Below are positions 43,214 to 51,744 of a stretch of DNA of 64,000 nt, piece by piece. The notes under the pieces were generated by a model that was given only the letters and a program-made list of their open reading frames with translations, was not told the DNA's origin and did not search any database. Made by a program: the position numbers and the translations under genes. This DNA comes from Pseudorhodoferax sp032153935 (lineage in GTDB: Bacteria > Pseudomonadota > Gammaproteobacteria > Burkholderiales > Burkholderiaceae_C), in contig NZ_CAXUQL020000001.1 of NCBI RefSeq assembly GCF_964253035.1, positions 4,092,001 through 4,156,000 of the forward strand, in the 5' to 3' direction. Numbering within the stretch: position 1 is the first letter of the stretch; each line of letters begins with the position of its first letter.

Positions 43214-44259
43214 TGGCGCGCCACTGCGTGTTCCTGGTGCCTGGCGATGCGCGGGCGCGCACCGGTGGCACGCTGTACGACCGCCGCATCGTGGACGGGC
43301 TGCGTGCCATGGGCTGGCAGGTCGACTGGCGCTCGCCCGGCGACGGGTTTCCCTGGCCCGATGCGGCGGCGCGTGCGCAGGCGGCGACCTGCATCGAATC
43401 CCTGCCGGACGGCGCACTGGTGGTGGCCGACGGCCTGGCTTTCGGCGTGCTGGCGGAACTGGCCGAGCGCCACGCCCCGCGCCTGCGCTGGGTGGCGCTC
43501 GTGCACCACCCGCTGGCGCTCGAAAGCGGGCTGTCGCCACAGGACCAGGCTCTGCTGCAGGCCAGCGAGCGGCGCGCGCTGGCCTGCGCGCGCCAGGTGG
43601 TCGTGACCAGCCCGGCGACCGCGCGGGCGCTGGATGCCTACGCCGTGCCGGCGGCACGCATCGCCGTGGTCGCGCCGGGCACCGCCCCGGCGCCGCCCGC
43701 CCGCGGCAGCCGGCAGGGCCTGTCCCTGCTGTGCGTGGCCACGGTCACGCCGCGCAAGGCCCATGCGCTGCTGCTGCAGGCGCTGGCCGGCCTGCGCGAC
43801 CGGCCCTGGCGGCTGCACTGCGTCGGCAGCCTGCGGCGCGATGCGGCCACGGCGGCGGCGGCGCAGGCCCTGGCGCAGACCTTGGGGATCGCGCAGCGCG
43901 TGACCTGGCATGGCGAAGTCGCCGCGGCACCGCTGCAGGCGCTCTACGCGCAGGCCGATCTGTTCGTGCTGCCTTCGCAGTACGAGGGCTACGGCATGGC
44001 TTTTGCGGAAGCGCTTGCGCACGGGCTGCCCGTGGTCGGCTGCGCGGCCGGTGCCGTGCCCGACACGGTGCCGGCCGCGGCCGGTGTGCTGGTGCCGCCC
44101 GGCGATGGCCCGGCGCTCTCGGCCGCATTGCAGGCGCTGCTCGACGACGCGCCGCGGCGCCAGGCCCTGGCCGCCAGCGCGCGCGCGGCCGGCCAGCGGC
44201 TGCCGCGCTGGGAGCAATCGGCCGCGCGCTTCGCCGCCGTGCTGGAGGCCGTCGCATGA
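43213..44259 (+). CDS. Glycosyltransferase family 4 protein
   Basis: A 348-residue GT-B fold enzyme. The donor domain carries LLCVATVTPRKAH, a GEV block and the EGYGMAFAEALAHGLPVV stretch with the E-x7-E motif (~258). Coupled by overlaps on both sides to the PTPS-like gene and a methyltransferase. It probably puts a sugar on the small molecule made by the operon, as pterin glycosyltransferases do in cyanobacteria; that parallel is inference. Confidence 0.9.
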   Translation: MARHCVFLVPGDARARTGGTLYDRRIVDGLRAMGWQVDWRSPGDGFPWPDAAARAQAATCIESLPDGALVVADGLAFGVLAELAERHAPRLRWVALVHHPLALESGLSPQDQALLQASERRALACARQVVVTSPATARALDAYAVPAARIAVVAPGTAPAPPARGSRQGLSLLCVATVTPRKAHALLLQALAGLRDRPWRLHCVGSLRRDAATAAAAQALAQTLGIAQRVTWHGEVAAAPLQALYAQADLFVLPSQYEGYGMAFAEALAHGLPVVGCAAGAVPDTVPAAAGVLVPPGDGPALSAALQALLDDAPRRQALAASARAAGQRLPRWEQSAARFAAVLEAVA

Positions 44260-45167
44260 GACACCCTGTGTCTCCCCCCCAGCAAGCGTGCTCCCCCTCG
44301 GGCGGCAGCGAACCGCGCGCCGCGGGGAGCGTGGGGGCCACCTGCGGCTTCAGCCGCGACTGGCTGGCCTTGCGCGAGCCCTTCGACCGTGCCGCACGCG
44401 CGGCCGGCGATGCCGCCATGGCCGCGCACCGCCCGGCGGGCCTGCTGCAGGTGCTGGACCTGGGCTGCGGCACCGGCAGCAGCCTGCGCGCGCTGGCGCC
44501 GCGACTCGGCGGCGCGCAGCGCTGGTGCCTGGTCGACCACGACCCGGATCTGCTCGCCGCCGCGCCGCAGGCCATCCGGCCCTGGGCGGAACGCCAAGAC
44601 CTGCAAGTCGCATGGAGCTGCCACCGGGCCGAGCTTGCCACGGGGCTGGCCGACCTGCCGTTCCCCCAGCATGGCCTGGTCACGGCGTCGGCGCTGCTCG
44701 ACCTGGTGTCCGAGGCCTGGCTGACCGAACTGGTGGCGCGCTGCCGTGCGGCGGGTGCGGCCGTGTGCTGGTCGCTCAGTGTCGACGGGCGGCTGGACTT
44801 CACGCCGGCCGACCCGGCCGATGCGCAGGTGCTGGCGCTGTTCGCCGCGCACCAGCGGCGCGACAAGGGCTTCGGCCCGGCGCTCGGCGAGACGGCGCCG
44901 GCGCGTGCCGACGCGCTGCTGCGCACGGCAGGCTACCGCACGCTGCTGGCGCAGAGCGACTGGCACATCGCCGGTGCCCGCGGCGCCGACGATCAGGCCA
45001 TGCTGCAGGCGCTGGTCGAGGGCATGGCCATGGCCGCGCAAGAGCAGGGGCCGGCGCAGGCCGGTGCCGTGCAGACCTGGCGCGCGCGCCGCCTCGCCGG
45101 CCTGGCCGGCACGCGGCTGTGCGTGGGCCACACCGACCTGGTTGGGTACCTGGAGGCGCTGCGTTGA
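44256..45167 (+). CDS. Class I SAM-dependent methyltransferase
   Basis: A 303-residue methyltransferase. Motif I is LDLGCGTGSSLRALAP (~67-80), then WCLVDHDPDLL and LVTASALLDLVSEAWL. Start ATG 44256 overlaps the glycosyltransferase stop. Residues ~4-30 are low-complexity (VSPPQQACSPSGGSEPRAAG) and the DNA there looks like a C-rich/G-rich intergenic repeat placed in frame; the conserved part begins at GFSRDWLALR. Likely one step of the same pathway; substrate unknown. Confidence 0.88.
   Translation: MRHPVSPPQQACSPSGGSEPRAAGSVGATCGFSRDWLALREPFDRAARAAGDAAMAAHRPAGLLQVLDLGCGTGSSLRALAPRLGGAQRWCLVDHDPDLLAAAPQAIRPWAERQDLQVAWSCHRAELATGLADLPFPQHGLVTASALLDLVSEAWLTELVARCRAAGAAVCWSLSVDGRLDFTPADPADAQVLALFAAHQRRDKGFGPALGETAPARADALLRTAGYRTLLAQSDWHIAGARGADDQAMLQALVEGMAMAAQEQGPAQAGAVQTWRARRLAGLAGTRLCVGHTDLVGYLEALR
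44266..44345 (+). repeat. Possible palindromic repeat inserted in the methyltransferase 5' end
   Basis: A run of CTCCCCCC and CTCCCCCTCGGG on one side and CCGCGGGGAGCGTGGGGG on the other gives an imperfect, GC-rich fold-back. This resembles the intergenic palindromes scattered in Comamonadaceae chromosomes. It encodes the non-conserved N-terminal extension. No second copy was spotted in the window. Confidence 0.3.
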
Positions 45168-45253
45168 ACAGGCTCCGGGCGCGAGCGAGCCTGGGACGCT
45201 ACGACGCAGACGATGCCAGGTGGCCGACCGCGCAGACCGCTCCGCGCTTGCCG

Positions 45254-45751
45254 ATGGAAGATCCATCGAACGCCGCACTGATCCGCATGCACATCAATCC
45301 AGATTTCTTTCTCGAGACCCCCACGGCCAGGGTTTTCACACCGGAGCGCAATGCCCGGGCATGGCAGCAGTGCTTTGCGCTACTGCCGCGGGTGCTGACC
45401 GAAGCCGGCCCAACCGGCACGCTGTACGTGCTTGTCGGCGCCCAGGGGGCGGGGAAAAGCACCTGGGCTCGCGCGTGCATCGGCCGCGAGCCGAGCGCGG
45501 TCGTCTTCGACGCTATTCTCGTGAAGCGCGCGGAGCGGGCCCCCATTCTTGCAACGGCCCAGCAGCACGGTGTCAGGGCCGTGGCGGTGTGGTTCCACAC
45601 GCCGTTGGCACTCTGCCTGCAGCGCAATGCGTCCCGGCCGTCCGACGAGTTGGTCAACGCGCAGGGTCTGCGCAATGTCTTCGCGGCCATCGAGCCGCCG
45701 ACAGAGCAGGAGGGCTTCGCCGACATCGTGCATGTCGGTCGTCCTGGCTGA
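45254..45751 (+). CDS. P-loop kinase-like (zeta-toxin/polynucleotide-kinase-type) protein
   Basis: A 165-residue P-loop NTPase. Walker A is GAQGAGKST (residues ~62-70), preceded by the LYVLVG strand. The C-terminal half (VWFHTPLALCLQRNASRP, IEPPTEQEGF) is the lid/base-binding pattern of small kinases of the polynucleotide-kinase and zeta-toxin type. No antitoxin gene is adjacent, so a toxin role is doubtful; a small-molecule or nucleic-acid kinase is as likely. It follows the methyltransferase by 86 bases and is convergent with the RibD-like gene. Confidence 0.75.
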   Translation: MEDPSNAALIRMHINPDFFLETPTARVFTPERNARAWQQCFALLPRVLTEAGPTGTLYVLVGAQGAGKSTWARACIGREPSAVVFDAILVKRAERAPILATAQQHGVRAVAVWFHTPLALCLQRNASRPSDELVNAQGLRNVFAAIEPPTEQEGFADIVHVGRPG

Positions 45752-45765
45752 CCCGGCAGCAAGAC

Positions 45766-46716
45766 TCAGCCGCGCAGGTCCATGTCCCACAGCACGTCGC
45801 CACCCATGGCGAAGGTGCGTGTGGGCGGCCGCAGGGCCTGGGCCATCGCGTCGGCGCGGCGCACCTGCAGGCCGGGGCGGCCGGCGCCGATGACCACGGG
45901 CGCGACGATCAGGTGCAGCCGGTCCAGGCAGTCCTGCTGTGCGAACTGCGAGACCGTGACACCGCCGCCTTCGACGAACAGCGTGCGCAGGCCGCGCGCG
46001 GCCAGTGCCGCCTGCAGCGCCGGCAGCGGCAGCTGGCCATCGCTGCCGGGTGCCAGCGCGATGACGTGCTCGGCACCGAGCCGGGCCTCGGCCTGCGCGC
46101 GGCAGGCAGCCATGCAGACCAGCAACGTCGGCGCCGCGCCGTCGCGGAACACGCGCGCGTCGGCACGCACGCGCAGTCGCGGGTCCAGCACCACGCGCAC
46201 GGGGTTGGGGCCGGCCACATGGCGCGTGGTCAGCTGCGGGTTGTCCAGGCTCGCGGTGCTGGCGCCCACGATCACGGCGTCGCAGAGCGCGCGCAGGCGG
46301 TGCAGGTGCGTGAGGCCTTCGGGCCCGTTGACGTAGAAGGCGTCGCCGCAGTGGGTGGCGATGCAGCCGTCCAGGCTCTGGCCGAGCTGTGCGATGGTCC
46401 AGTCGGCGTTGCTGCCCTGGCGGTCCAGCAAGGGCTTGAGCAGCGCGAACAGCTGTTCGGCCTCGGCATCCCAGCCCGGACGCAGGGCGTAACCACCGGC
46501 CTCGGACCAGCGCAAGGGCATGCCGTCGACCTGCGGCGGCCGGCCTTCGCGCCGGCGCTGCGCGAGGGCCAGGCACAACGGCCACAGGGCTTCGATGCCG
46601 GTGTGCGGCAGGGGAACAGCGCTCAGGGTCTTCTCCCGGGGACAGGCGCGCGCCGGGCTGGCGCGGGCGGCTGCGGGCCATGCTAGCAGTGCCTGGTCGG
46701 TGCCACTGTAGGCCAT
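45766..46716 (-). CDS. RibD C-terminal/dihydrofolate-reductase-fold reductase
   Basis: A 316-residue protein with a RibD_C (DHFR-like) domain at residues ~105-315: DWTIAQLGQSLDGCIAT, RALCDAVIVGASTASLDNPQLTTR, NPVRVVLDP, LFVEGGGVTVSQF and LIVAPVVIGAG. There is no N-terminal deaminase domain with zinc motifs, so it is not the full RibD. The first ~100 residues are not conserved. NADPH-dependent reduction of a pyrimidine or pterin-like ring is the expected chemistry. It faces the plus-strand pteridine-like operon end to end. ATG 46716 was chosen as the first start outside the neighbour's promoter. Confidence 0.87.
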   Translation of the reverse strand: MAYSGTDQALLAWPAAARASPARACPREKTLSAVPLPHTGIEALWPLCLALAQRRREGRPPQVDGMPLRWSEAGGYALRPGWDAEAEQLFALLKPLLDRQGSNADWTIAQLGQSLDGCIATHCGDAFYVNGPEGLTHLHRLRALCDAVIVGASTASLDNPQLTTRHVAGPNPVRVVLDPRLRVRADARVFRDGAAPTLLVCMAACRAQAEARLGAEHVIALAPGSDGQLPLPALQAALAARGLRTLFVEGGGVTVSQFAQQDCLDRLHLIVAPVVIGAGRPGLQVRRADAMAQALRPPTRTFAMGGDVLWDMDLRG

Positions 46717-46775
46717 GAAGCCTTCGCCGCCAGCCCCCGGACGGCAGCGGAAACACGGTCTTACACTGGTCCGCG

Positions 46776-48098
46776 ATGCCCGAATCGTCTTCTCCCTTGC
46801 CGGCCGAAAGCTGGCCCTATGTGCAGATCCTGGTGCGGCTGGCGCTGGCCCTCGCGCTGGGCCTGTTGATCGGCCTGGAGCGCGAGCGCCGCGGCAAGGA
46901 GGCGGGCCTGCGCACCTTCGGTTTCGTGGCCCTGCTCGGCGCGCTGGGCGGCTCGCTGGGCACGCCGTTCGCGCTGGCGACACTGGCGTTGACCGGCATG
47001 CTGACCGTGGTGCTCAACGTGCAGACGCTGCGCGCGAACCAGGGCGCCGAACTCACGACCTCGGCGGCGATGCTGGTGACCTGCATGGCGGGCATCCTGT
47101 GCGGTCTGGGCCATACCATCTCACCGGCCGCGGTGATGGTCATCGCCACCGCGCTGCTGGCCTGGAAGGAGCGGCTGGCCGGCTTCTCCATGGGGCTGTC
47201 GGAGAGCGAGCTGCGCTCGGCGCTGCTGCTCGCGATCCTGGCCATCGTAATCTACCCGGCGCTGCCGGCCGGCAGCATCGGCCCGCTGGGCCTGGTGGAG
47301 CCGCGCGCGGCCTGGGTCACGGTGATCCTGATCGCCGGCATCGGCTTCGTGAACTACATCCTGTGGAAGCTCTACGGTGCGCGCGGGGCGGAGATCTCGG
47401 GCTTCCTGGGCGGGCTGGTCAACAGCAACTTCACGGTGATCGAGATGGCGGCGCGCGTGCGCCAGTCCGCCGGTGCGCTGCAGGACACGGCCTTGCGCGG
47501 CATCCTGCTGGCCACTGCCGCCATGCTGCTGCGCAATGCCACGCTGCTGGCCATCCTCGCGCCGCTGGCGCTGCTGGGCTCGCTGGGCGCGTTCGCCCTG
47601 ATGCTGCTGTGCTGCCTGGGCCTGGTGCTGGCCAGCCTGCGCGGGCGGCGCGGCACGGCGCAGGCGCCAGCGCCGGCGATCACGCTGGACCTGCCGTTCT
47701 CGCTGCCGCAGGCGCTCAAGTACGGCGTGGTGTTCCTGCTGCTGCACGTGGTGGGCGCACTCACGCAGCGCCAGTTCGGTGATGCGGGCTTCTACTTCGT
47801 CAGCATGGTCGGCGGCCTGATGTCCAGCGCCAGCGCGGTGGCCGCCGCCGCCACGTTGGCCGCGCAAGGCAGCCTGGCGCCGGGCGTTGCCGGCACGGGC
47901 GCGGTGCTGGCCTCGTTCACGAGCATGGCGTTCAGCCTGTCCTTCGTGCTGCGCACCGGCCAGCGCGGGCTCATCGTGCGGCTGGGCGCCGCCATGCTGG
48001 GCGTGGGTGCGGCCGGCCTGGCGGGGCTGCTGCTGGCGCGCCAGCTCGAGCCCTGGCTCACGCAGTGGCTGCCAGCGCTGGGCCGGCTGGCCCGCTAG
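46776..48098 (+). CDS. MgtC/SapB - DUF4010 family membrane protein
   Basis: A 440-residue polytopic protein. The N-terminal MgtC-like domain (~15-145) has ALALALGLLIGLERERRGKE and AGLRTFGFVALLGA. The remainder is DUF4010 with about seven further helices (GFLGGLVNSNFTVIEMAAR, GLMSSASAVAAAATLA). Fused MgtC-DUF4010 proteins are widespread; some MgtC proteins act under magnesium or acid stress, but the fused family is untested. Alone in its strand, divergent from the RibD-like gene. Confidence 0.9.
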   Translation: MPESSSPLPAESWPYVQILVRLALALALGLLIGLERERRGKEAGLRTFGFVALLGALGGSLGTPFALATLALTGMLTVVLNVQTLRANQGAELTTSAAMLVTCMAGILCGLGHTISPAAVMVIATALLAWKERLAGFSMGLSESELRSALLLAILAIVIYPALPAGSIGPLGLVEPRAAWVTVILIAGIGFVNYILWKLYGARGAEISGFLGGLVNSNFTVIEMAARVRQSAGALQDTALRGILLATAAMLLRNATLLAILAPLALLGSLGAFALMLLCCLGLVLASLRGRRGTAQAPAPAITLDLPFSLPQALKYGVVFLLLHVVGALTQRQFGDAGFYFVSMVGGLMSSASAVAAAATLAAQGSLAPGVAGTGAVLASFTSMAFSLSFVLRTGQRGLIVRLGAAMLGVGAAGLAGLLLARQLEPWLTQWLPALGRLAR

Positions 48099-48107
48099 CG
48101 CAAGGTC

Positions 48108-49295
48108 TCAGCCTGCCGCGCGCGCCGGCCGCAGTTGGTCGTACACGCCCTTCTCGAAGGCATACAGCAGGTCCATCACCCCGGGGTCGGCGAACGGGAA
48201 GGTCTGCGTGGCCAGCACGCCGGCGATGCCCGTCTGCGGATCGATCCAGTAGAAGCTGTTGGCCAGCCCGGCCCACGAGAGGCTGCCGGCCGGACGGCCC
48301 GTGAAGGTCGGCGCCTCGTTGATCTGGAAGGCCAGGCTCCAGCGCTTGCGCACGCCGGGGAAGAACTCGGCGTCCGCGGTCAGCGGGATGGCCGCCTTCA
48401 GCAGGCGCACGTGGCAGTTGCCGCTCTGGTTGAGCATCAGGTGGTGCTGCACGGTCTCGGGCTTGAGCACCCGTTCGCCATCGAGCTGCCCGAGGTTGAG
48501 CACCATGCGCATGAAGCGCGTGTAGTCGCCGACCGTGCTGTACAGGCCGCCGCCGCCCATTTGGAATTCCGGCTCCTGCGTGAGCTCGAACGGGAAGGGC
48601 GCGAACTGGCCGTCCGCGCCGCGCAGGTGCACGCCGGCGAGCCGCTCGCGCATGCTTGGCGCGATGCGGAAGTCGGTGTCGTGCATGCCCAGTGGCTCCC
48701 ACAGGTTGCGGCGCATGAACTCGCCGAGCGTGGTGCCGGTCACGGCTTCGACCATCTGCCCGGCCCAGTCGATGCCCAGGCCGTACTCCCAGCGCTCGCC
48801 CGGATCGGCGACCAGCGGCAGCTCCAGTGCCTTGCGTCGGCATTCGGTGACGCTTGGAATGGCCAGCGCCGCCTGCACCTTCTGCATGTCGGGGTTCCAG
48901 ATCTCGTAGCTGCAGCCCGCGCTGTGCGAGAGCAGGTGCCGCAGCGTGATCGGGCGCCTGGGCGCACGGGTCTGCGGCTTACCGTCGGCGTCGAAGCCGG
49001 TCAGCACGCCGAGCGCGCCGATCGCCGGCAGCACGCGCGCGGCGGGCGCGTCCAGGTCGAGCAGGCCGCGCTCCACGCACTGCACCGCCGCCACGGAGGT
49101 CACGGCCTTGGTCATCGATGCGATCCACAGCACGGTGTCGGGCGCCATGGGCACGCCGCTGCCCAGCAGGCGTTCGCCGGCCGCACCCTGGTAGAGGATG
49201 CCGTCGCGGTCGGCCACCATGGCGGTCACGCCGGGGGCCTGGCCGGCGGCGATGCCGCGGGCCAGGATGCTGTCGAGGCTTGCCTTCATGTCCAT
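48108..49295 (-). CDS. Serine hydrolase, class C beta-lactamase/esterase family
   Basis: A 395-residue hydrolase of the family VIII esterase/class C type. The catalytic SMTK tetrad (S-x-x-K) is near residue 58, a candidate Tyr is in WEYGLGIDWAG near 165, and GRPAGSLSWAG near 325 replaces the KTG box. No signal peptide, so a cytoplasmic esterase is more likely than a beta-lactamase. ATG 49295 follows AGGAGA. It is last in a minus-strand series MFS - AraC - hydrolase, suggesting import and cleavage of an ester. Confidence 0.88.
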   Translation of the reverse strand: MDMKASLDSILARGIAAGQAPGVTAMVADRDGILYQGAAGERLLGSGVPMAPDTVLWIASMTKAVTSVAAVQCVERGLLDLDAPAARVLPAIGALGVLTGFDADGKPQTRAPRRPITLRHLLSHSAGCSYEIWNPDMQKVQAALAIPSVTECRRKALELPLVADPGERWEYGLGIDWAGQMVEAVTGTTLGEFMRRNLWEPLGMHDTDFRIAPSMRERLAGVHLRGADGQFAPFPFELTQEPEFQMGGGGLYSTVGDYTRFMRMVLNLGQLDGERVLKPETVQHHLMLNQSGNCHVRLLKAAIPLTADAEFFPGVRKRWSLAFQINEAPTFTGRPAGSLSWAGLANSFYWIDPQTGIAGVLATQTFPFADPGVMDLLYAFEKGVYDQLRPARAAG

Positions 49296-49393
49296 GTCGT
49301 CTCCTGGTGTGTTGTGGGGGGGCAGTCTAGGCACATGCCGGCGGGACGGCGCGCCGTCCCGCGCCAGGAACCTGGCCGCTTTGCGCCAGCGCA

Positions 49394-50344
49394 TCAGCGC
49401 AGGGCCTGTGCGCGAAATGCCTGTGGCGTCGTCTTGCGCAACCGTGCGAACTGCCGTGCGAAGTGCGATGCATCGGCAAAGCCGCAACGCCGGCCGATCT
49501 CCGCCACGCCCAGGCCGCGAAAGCGCGGCTGGCTCAGCATGGCCGCGGCCGCGTCGATGCGCAGCCGCATCAGCGTCTGCAGGAAGCTGCTGCCCCGGGC
49601 GGCCATCGCGCGGTGCAGCGAGCGTGTGGACAGCCCCGCGTCCAGGGCGACCTCGCCGGCCGACAGGCCCGGCTGCATGAAGCGCGCGCGCATGACCGCC
49701 AGCGTGCGTTCGAACGCAGCCCGGCTGGCCGGCCGCGGCCCGCCGCCCTGCGCGTCGCCCAGCAGCGACAGCAGGCCGCCCAACTGGGCTTCGATCAGTT
49801 CGTCCTGCGTCTCGGGCCGCTCGGCCAGCGCGCGCGGGACCAAGGCTTCCTTGATGCCGCGCAGCGCCAGGCCCCAACCCGCATCGCCGCGCAAGGGGCG
49901 GGCCAGCAGGCGTGCGGGTTCGGCCACCCAGTGCTCCACCCAATCGATGGGCAGTTCGATGGACAGGTCGTCCAGTCCCGCGCCGAAGTCGAAGTCGTAC
50001 GGCTGGCGCGAGTCGATGAGCACCGCATCGCCGGGCTGCAGCCAGCTGGTGCGGCCGGTCTGGGTGGCGCACCAGGGCAGGCGGGGCTGCGACAGCAGGT
50101 AGTAGGCATTGCGCTGGCCGCGGGCGATCTCGGCTGCCGAGCGCGACACGCGCTGCGGTGCGCCGAGCGCCTGGTGGGGCAGGATGCGCCGCAGCGCACA
50201 GCGCTCGATGCTGCCGAAGAAGCCCTCCCGCTGCAGCGGCACGGCATCCATCTCCAGCACGGTGGCGTGCAGCGCTTCGCGCCAGCCGCGCAGTTGCAGG
50301 GGCGCGGGCAGGTCGTGCGTGGACCAGGAACGGAGGCTTCGCAT
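49394..50344 (-). CDS. AraC-family transcriptional regulator
   Basis: A 316-residue regulator. Residues 1-195 form an AraC_binding_2-type sensor (LQLRGWREALHATVLEM, WLQPGDAVLIDSRQPYDFDF). The C-terminal double HTH has LSAGEVALDAGLSTRSLHRAM and VAEIGRRCGFADASHFARQFARLRKTTPQAFR. It lies between an MFS transporter gene and a serine hydrolase gene on the same strand and probably controls both. Confidence 0.92.
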   Translation of the reverse strand: MRSLRSWSTHDLPAPLQLRGWREALHATVLEMDAVPLQREGFFGSIERCALRRILPHQALGAPQRVSRSAAEIARGQRNAYYLLSQPRLPWCATQTGRTSWLQPGDAVLIDSRQPYDFDFGAGLDDLSIELPIDWVEHWVAEPARLLARPLRGDAGWGLALRGIKEALVPRALAERPETQDELIEAQLGGLLSLLGDAQGGGPRPASRAAFERTLAVMRARFMQPGLSAGEVALDAGLSTRSLHRAMAARGSSFLQTLMRLRIDAAAAMLSQPRFRGLGVAEIGRRCGFADASHFARQFARLRKTTPQAFRAQALR

Positions 50345-50412
50345 GGGGCGGTCTCGGCAGCCGGGAAGCCGCAAGCATACGGCGGGCGGCGCGCCCCACG
50401 GCCATGCGGACG

Positions 50413-51654
50413 CTAGCCGGGCGCGGGCTGCGTGCCCGGTGGCCGGGGCGGCGGCCGGGCCACGAACGCGAAGGCGATCTGCGTGATGCCCGCGGCCAGC
50501 CCCATCGCAGCGGCGACCTGCCAGGCCAGCTGGTAGTTGCCGAGCAGGTCGTAGACCAGGCCGCCGCCGAAGGCGCCCAGGAAGCTGCCGAGCTGGTGGC
50601 TGCAGAAGGCCACGCCGGCCAGCATGGCCTGCCAGCGCAGGCCGAAGGTGTCGGCGATCCAGCCCGAGACCAGCGGCGCCACGCCCAGCCACAGGAAGCC
50701 CATGATGGAGGCGAACACCAGCGTGCTCTCGACCGTGGGCAGGGTGTGGAAGTACCAGACCACGACGAAGGAACGCAGCACGTAGATCAGGCCCAGCAGC
50801 ACCTGCTTGGGCCAGCGCCCGCCGGCCCAGCCGAAGAACAGGCTGCCCAGCACGTTGAAGCCACCGATCAGGCCCAGCGCCTGCGCGCCGAGCATGGGGT
50901 CCATGCCGCACAGGTCCAGGTAGGCCGGCAGGTGCGTGGTCAGGAACACCAGCTGCATGCCGCAGACGAAGTAAGCCAGCGCCATCACGACGAAGGGCCG
51001 GTGCGCAAGCGCCAGGCGCAGCGCGCTGCCGGCCCCCTCTTGCGCGCCGCCGCCGGGCGGCACCGGCGCGGGCAGGCGGTCGACGCGGCCGGCCCACCAG
51101 GCCGCCGGCAGCATGGCCAGCGCCAGCACGGCGAAGGCCACCACGCCCATGCGCCAGCCCGATTGCTGGCTGATGGCCTGGCCCAGCGGCGCGGCGACCA
51201 GCGCGCCCAGCGAGCCGGCGGCCGAGACCATGCCCAGCACGGTGCTGCGCAGCACGGGCGGCACCGAGCGCGCGGCCACAGCCATGGCCAGTGCGCTGCC
51301 GGTGCAGGCCATGGCGGCGCCGATCAGGACGCCGGCGCCCAGCAGCACGCCCAGGAAGCCCTGGGCCGTGGCCAGCAGCACCAGCCCGAACAGGTACAGC
51401 ACGGCGCCGCCCAGCAGCAGCGGCCGGTAGCCCACGCGCACGGCCAGCGCGCCCGCGAACGGCTGGAAGATGCCCCAGGCCAGGTTCTGCACCGAGATGG
51501 CAATGGTGAAGTCCGACACCGAGATGCCGATGTCGCGCGTGAGCGGCGGCATGAACAGGCCCAGGCTCTGGCGCAGGCCCATGGCCAGGCTCAGCAGCAG
51601 CGAGGCGCCGAGGAGGATGGGGAGGACGGGGCGCACGGCGGTCCAGCGGGACAT
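50413..51654 (-). CDS. MFS transporter
   Basis: A 413-residue permease with twelve predicted helices in two halves. The first loop has the MFS-type GYRPLLLGG (near residue 72), and the opening GASLLLSLAMGLRQSLGLFMPPLTRDIG is typical of oxalate/formate-antiporter-like and organic-acid MFS carriers. ATG 51654 begins just before helix 1. It heads the AraC/serine-hydrolase series. Substrate unknown. Confidence 0.9.
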   Translation of the reverse strand: MSRWTAVRPVLPILLGASLLLSLAMGLRQSLGLFMPPLTRDIGISVSDFTIAISVQNLAWGIFQPFAGALAVRVGYRPLLLGGAVLYLFGLVLLATAQGFLGVLLGAGVLIGAAMACTGSALAMAVAARSVPPVLRSTVLGMVSAAGSLGALVAAPLGQAISQQSGWRMGVVAFAVLALAMLPAAWWAGRVDRLPAPVPPGGGAQEGAGSALRLALAHRPFVVMALAYFVCGMQLVFLTTHLPAYLDLCGMDPMLGAQALGLIGGFNVLGSLFFGWAGGRWPKQVLLGLIYVLRSFVVVWYFHTLPTVESTLVFASIMGFLWLGVAPLVSGWIADTFGLRWQAMLAGVAFCSHQLGSFLGAFGGGLVYDLLGNYQLAWQVAAAMGLAAGITQIAFAFVARPPPRPPGTQPAPG

Positions 51655-51744
51655 CGCTTGTCTCTTCTTGGTCGTGGGGAGCGGCCAAGCATAGTCCTGC
51701 GGCCTGGCTGCGGCGGGCAGGGCTGTCGCCTGCGCGTCTGGGCT

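Noticed and set aside
45254..45751. Zeta toxin-antitoxin module
   Set aside because: The P-loop gene is toxin-like but no small antitoxin gene lies on either side, so a TA module is not supported.
45766..46716. Riboflavin ribD
   Set aside because: Only the reductase domain is present; the zinc deaminase domain of RibD is missing and no other rib genes are nearby.
48108..49295. Antibiotic-resistance beta-lactamase
   Set aside because: No signal peptide and no KTG box; the protein fits cytoplasmic family VIII esterases better.
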